A stretch of 64,000 bases of DNA, from NCBI GenBank assembly GCA_030427205.1, contig JAUHXC010000025.1:62001-126000 (forward strand), given 5' to 3'. The DNA is from a bacterium. GTDB lineage: Bacteria > Myxococcota_A > Bradymonadia > UBA7976 > UBA1532. Positions 61,089 to 64,000 of the stretch are shown in pieces (positions within the stretch are counted from its first letter, which is position 1; each line of letters begins with the position of its first letter). Both the position numbers and the translations under genes were made by a program. Under the pieces are notes generated by a model. The model did no database searches. It saw only the letters and a program-made list of their open reading frames with translations, and was not told the origin of the DNA.

Positions 61089-63780
61089 CGTCTTCCTCCA
61101 TCTCGGGGGGCACCGGGGGTACCGTCTCGGTGGTCGGCCACGAGCGGACGAGCCGCAGGCCGATGTGCGCGCGTGAATTCGGCGGCGCGGCGAAGCGGCT
61201 CGCACCCGAGACCAGGTTGCGCGGCGTGAACCACGCGCAGCCCCGGGTCATGCGCAGATTCGAGCGCCGGGTGGCGGACGCGATGATGCTCGGCAGGTCC
61301 AGATGACCGTCCGGGGGCGGGCCATCGGGTCCCCACCCGTCCAAGCACCATGTCAGCCCGTTGCTGACCATCCAGCGCACACCGTGCACGGTCTCGTCGA
61401 CGGTCTGCATGTCGATCGGTACCGGCAACAGCAAATCGGACATACCACCAGGATACAACCACTCCGGCTCGAGGTGATTGCCCCACGGCAGGCGCCGGTC
61501 ATCGCCGCAGCGGGCGACCTTCTCGAACTCCCACTCGGACGGCAGCCGCCACGGCACACCATCCCGAGCCGCGCGCCACATCGCGTAGTGCATGGCGTCG
61601 AACCACGAGATCCCGGCCACCGGCCACTTGTGCACGTCCGCGAGTGTCGCCAGCCGGCGGCCTGCCATGCCCCCGTCGTAGGTGATGACAAAGTGATCAC
61701 CGTCGAAGTGATACCCCGGCATCGTGGGCGGGTGTCGACCCGAGCGATCACGTTTGCCAGGCACCCGCAGCAAGGCTTCAGCCCATTGACCGCGCCGGAC
61801 CAGATCGTCGAGATACTCGAGGTACTCGCCATGAGTCACCGGATCGCGCTGCATCACGAACCCGTCGATCCAGACCCGACGCCGGGGCGGCGCATCACAC
61901 GCGAAGCGCTCACCGCCCAGACTGCACCAGCCCGAGGTGATGAAGACCTCACGGGTCGGCACGAGTTCGCCCACGAGGGGCAGCTTCACGGCGGGCACCG
62001 GGCGCTCGCCCGGGCCATCGATGCCCCACTGCTGCCCACGACCGAGGTGCGCTGGCTGCACGACCGGGCAGTGATCGTCGGCCACGTAACGCAGGACGAT
62101 CGGGCCGCACTCGACGGCAAAGTCCCCGAGGGCACCCACCCCGACCTCGTGGAATTCGCCGACGACCAACTGGCGCTCACGCAGTATCTGACGGGCGACT
62201 TCGATGCGCGTGCCGGGTGCGGCGGCCAGCGTCAGCGTTGCCGTGCCCAGATCGAGCCGTTGCGCACGCCGCAAGACCGCAGCCGGCCACTCGCTCGTGG
62301 CGAACGGTACTCCCACCTCGAGTGATCGCATGTCGACCCGGAGAGACTCGAGGCTCAGCAGGGCGGTGCGCCCGTCCCCTTCGGCGTCGGCCGCCACAAG
62401 GCGGTCACAATGCCATTCGACGAGCGCAGCCCAGCCCTCGGCAAGGTCGGGCGCGATCATGACCACTTCCCGCGCCCGCTGAAACCACTGGGCTTCGCGC
62501 AGGTCAGCCTCGGTGCGGCGCTCTGCCGCGCGGTCCTGCAGGGCCCAAACCCGCTCTCGGTGATCGTGCGAGTCGCCATCGTTACGTTCGAGGACAGCGG
62601 CTTCCATCTCGAACGCCAACGCCTCGGCGCGCGCCTTGCGGGCGCGCTCGATCAGCGGACGCGCCTTGCGCAGCAGACGCCGCCCCTGAGCCCGACGCAG
62701 CGCCCTGGCGAACGCGTCGCCGTCCATGGGTCGCTGCGTCGGATCGGGCGACGTCGCCGACAGACACACATCGCAGAACTCGACCAGATCGGCATCCGCC
62801 CGCAGGCGGGGATCGGCCAGCGGCCGGCCTCGCTGAAGCAGACGCAGCGCCTGGCCTCGGCTGGCGTCGCCGTACGGTCGCTCGCCGGTGAGGATGTGAT
62901 AGAGGATCGCACCGAGGGCATACACATCGGCCGTCGGCTGAACCCCGATGAGGCCGCCCAGCGCCCGCTCGGGCGCCATGTACGCCGGTACGCCCAGGGG
63001 CACATCGCCCGGCTGACCGACCCGCATCAAGTCGGTGATCGAGCTGTCTTCGTCGAGGCCGAAGCGCTGGCTGAGCCCCCAATCGATCAGGCGCGGCTTC
63101 CAGCGAGGCGCATCGTCCGCGTCGGCCGCCCAGACCCCTGCGGGACCCGGCCGATCGGCGACCGCCGTGCGCTCGGGCGCCTGCAGCATGATGTTGTCGG
63201 GCTTGAGATCGAGGTGGACCAGCCCCTGCCGATGGGCGGCGCCGATGCCGACGCTCACATCGTGCAACGCGCGGACGAGCTGCAACCCGGAGAACTGCTC
63301 GGGCAGCCGCGCCGGACACTGCGCCGTATCCGCTTCGGGGCGTTCGTCGTTCTCGTCGGGGCCAGTCGTCCAGTCGTCGGTCTTGAGCCCGAGCACCTTG
63401 CGCAGGTCGAGCCCCTCGACCCACTCCATGGCGACCCAGACGCCGCCGGCCCACTCGCCGCGGTCGCGGACTTGCACCAGGACCGGATCACGAAACAGCA
63501 CCTCGGCCGGCACCCGATCGAGGTCGCCATCGGCCGGGCCCGAGCGATCCCCATCTGTCCGTCGGATGAGCTTGACCGCGGCGGGGCAGCGCAGGACTTC
63601 GTCCCACGCCCGGAAGACCTCGCCGGAGCCCCCGCGGGCGACCGCTTCGATCAGTCGGAATCGGCGACCGCCGACCCGCTCGGGCACCGCAGCTTCATCG
63701 TCGCCGGGCGGACTCATGTCCGTCAGGTCGTCGTCGGGCCCCATCGGCGGGCCGCCACCGCCTCGGCCGCCGCCGTCCAC
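61069..63780 (-). CDS. Ser/Thr protein kinase fused to a formylglycine-generating-enzyme-type domain
   Basis: A 903-residue protein from GTG 63780. The kinase (about 40-365) has Lys70, the catalytic loop HLDLKPDN (Asp191; HRD is HLD), DWG instead of DFG (233-235), and GVPAYMAPERAL, with an about 30-residue insert between loop and DWG. A helical region (about 370-480) and beta-rich linker follow. Residues about 615-885 are a FGE-sulfatase (SUMF1-like) domain: WIDGFVMQRDPVTHGEYLEY, VAGISWFDAMHYAMWRAARD, WRLPSEWEFEKVARCGDDR, and HIGLRLVR. The FGE active-site Cys pair is not obvious, so this is probably a binding domain. Kinase activity is plausible; the target is unknown. Confidence 0.88.
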   Translation of the reverse strand: MDGGGRGGGGPPMGPDDDLTDMSPPGDDEAAVPERVGGRRFRLIEAVARGGSGEVFRAWDEVLRCPAAVKLIRRTDGDRSGPADGDLDRVPAEVLFRDPVLVQVRDRGEWAGGVWVAMEWVEGLDLRKVLGLKTDDWTTGPDENDERPEADTAQCPARLPEQFSGLQLVRALHDVSVGIGAAHRQGLVHLDLKPDNIMLQAPERTAVADRPGPAGVWAADADDAPRWKPRLIDWGLSQRFGLDEDSSITDLMRVGQPGDVPLGVPAYMAPERALGGLIGVQPTADVYALGAILYHILTGERPYGDASRGQALRLLQRGRPLADPRLRADADLVEFCDVCLSATSPDPTQRPMDGDAFARALRRAQGRRLLRKARPLIERARKARAEALAFEMEAAVLERNDGDSHDHRERVWALQDRAAERRTEADLREAQWFQRAREVVMIAPDLAEGWAALVEWHCDRLVAADAEGDGRTALLSLESLRVDMRSLEVGVPFATSEWPAAVLRRAQRLDLGTATLTLAAAPGTRIEVARQILRERQLVVGEFHEVGVGALGDFAVECGPIVLRYVADDHCPVVQPAHLGRGQQWGIDGPGERPVPAVKLPLVGELVPTREVFITSGWCSLGGERFACDAPPRRRVWIDGFVMQRDPVTHGEYLEYLDDLVRRGQWAEALLRVPGKRDRSGRHPPTMPGYHFDGDHFVITYDGGMAGRRLATLADVHKWPVAGISWFDAMHYAMWRAARDGVPWRLPSEWEFEKVARCGDDRRLPWGNHLEPEWLYPGGMSDLLLPVPIDMQTVDETVHGVRWMVSNGLTWCLDGWGPDGPPPDGHLDLPSIIASATRRSNLRMTRGCAWFTPRNLVSGASRFAAPPNSRAHIGLRLVRSWPTTETVPPVPPEMEEDDADPGQ

Positions 63781-64000
63781 TCAGCTGTCCAGTCGGTCGA
63801 ACCGGGTGCGCTCGGCTTGGAACCAGCCCATCTGAATCGGGCTCTCGGGACCTTGCTGCTCGGTGGACAGCAGCGTCACCAGAGCCGGCTGCCCGGCGGG
63901 CACGTCGTCGTCCACATTGCAGAAGATGTCGTCGTCGACGACATGCCACCAGTCCATGATCAGGGCGCCGTCGGTGTCGACGTCCATCCGCAGGCCGCGG
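63781..64000 (-). CDS. Small acidic protein upstream of the kinase-FGE gene, possibly cut by the window end
   Basis: An ORF whose stop is directly joined to the kinase GTG start (TGAGTG). From ATG 63987 it is 68 residues, but the frame stays open to the window edge, so the gene may be larger. It contains MDWWHVVDDDIFCNVDDD and EQQGPESPIQMGWFQ; no family recognised. Its close coupling suggests a partner or regulator of the kinase. Confidence 0.55.
   Translation of the reverse strand, partial: RGLRMDVDTDGALIMDWWHVVDDDIFCNVDDDVPAGQPALVTLLSTEQQGPESPIQMGWFQAERTRFDRLDS

Overview
The window is very GC-rich, densely coding, and free of rRNA, tRNA or transposase genes that I could recognise. Its gene style points to a myxobacterium-like deltaproteobacterial lineage (Myxococcota or Bradymonadales; inferred from gene content, not proven). 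It has many secreted lipoproteins with low-complexity Asp/Pro/Ala or Gly-Glu linkers behind a lipobox, many eukaryotic-like Ser/Thr kinases and pseudokinases, an FHA protein, FGE-sulfatase, PEGA, YARHG, RCC1-like and collagen-like domains, and ferritin-like domain lipoproteins. Lipoprotein handling is well represented: lspA at 10.1 kb, lnt at 30.4 kb and a type I signal peptidase at 46.8 kb.

Layout. 0-0.77 kb: a non-coding array of palindromes about 43 bp apart. 0.77-4.85 kb: lipase-like lipoprotein, phosphofructokinase (probable ATC start) and a methyltransferase with a Gly-rich repeat tail. 4.9-6.8 kb: an overlapping AAA-ATPase/HNH pair resembling a Septu-type defence system. 6.8-11.2 kb: thioesterase, lipoproteins, App1-type phosphatase, DUF938 methyltransferase, lspA. 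11.5-13.5 kb: a small helical protein and a large P-loop ATPase that may carry a nuclease-like C-terminus. 13.7-17.3 kb: PAP2 phosphatase, DUF3291 protein, ABC exporter, DUF2809 protein. 17.4-20.7 kb: membrane protein, metallo-beta-lactamase-fold hydrolase, pseudokinase. A 163-bp element with 21-bp terminal inverted repeats follows. 20.9-25.6 kb: copper monooxygenase-like, pectinacetylesterase-like and ferritin-like lipoproteins.

25.7-32.0 kb is a tightly overlapping operon: alkyl-DHAP-synthase/GlcD-like oxidase, GlcE-like and GlcF-like subunits, a diacylglycerol-kinase-type lipid kinase and Lnt, which together suggest membrane-lipid metabolism. 32.1-35.5 kb is a second overlapping unit: PEGA protein, small Cys-rich lipoprotein, and a Ser/Thr kinase whose catalytic domain is split by a receiver-like domain. 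A second phased array of 13 palindromes (GGT-N4-ACC core, 42-44 bp apart) fills the gap before dnaK, which has a clear promoter and terminator. 38.4-48.6 kb: fhs, a sigma-54 activator without a sensor domain, YHYH, glycosidase-like and kelch-type lipoproteins, lepB. 48.6-56.8 kb: YARHG protein, collagen/RCC1 protein, calcium-repeat lipoprotein, and an operon of KOW protein, RlmI-like methyltransferase and adenine DNA methyltransferase. 56.8-64 kb: a pseudokinase, a PQQ-type beta-propeller lipoprotein, and an operon of a small protein, a kinase-FGE fusion and an FHA protein.

The items I consider most likely to be new are the receiver-split kinase, the two phased palindrome arrays, and the ATPase/HNH pair whose zinc ligands are degenerate. 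The pseudokinases and kinases suggest a dense phospho-signalling network, but no partners can be assigned from sequence alone.
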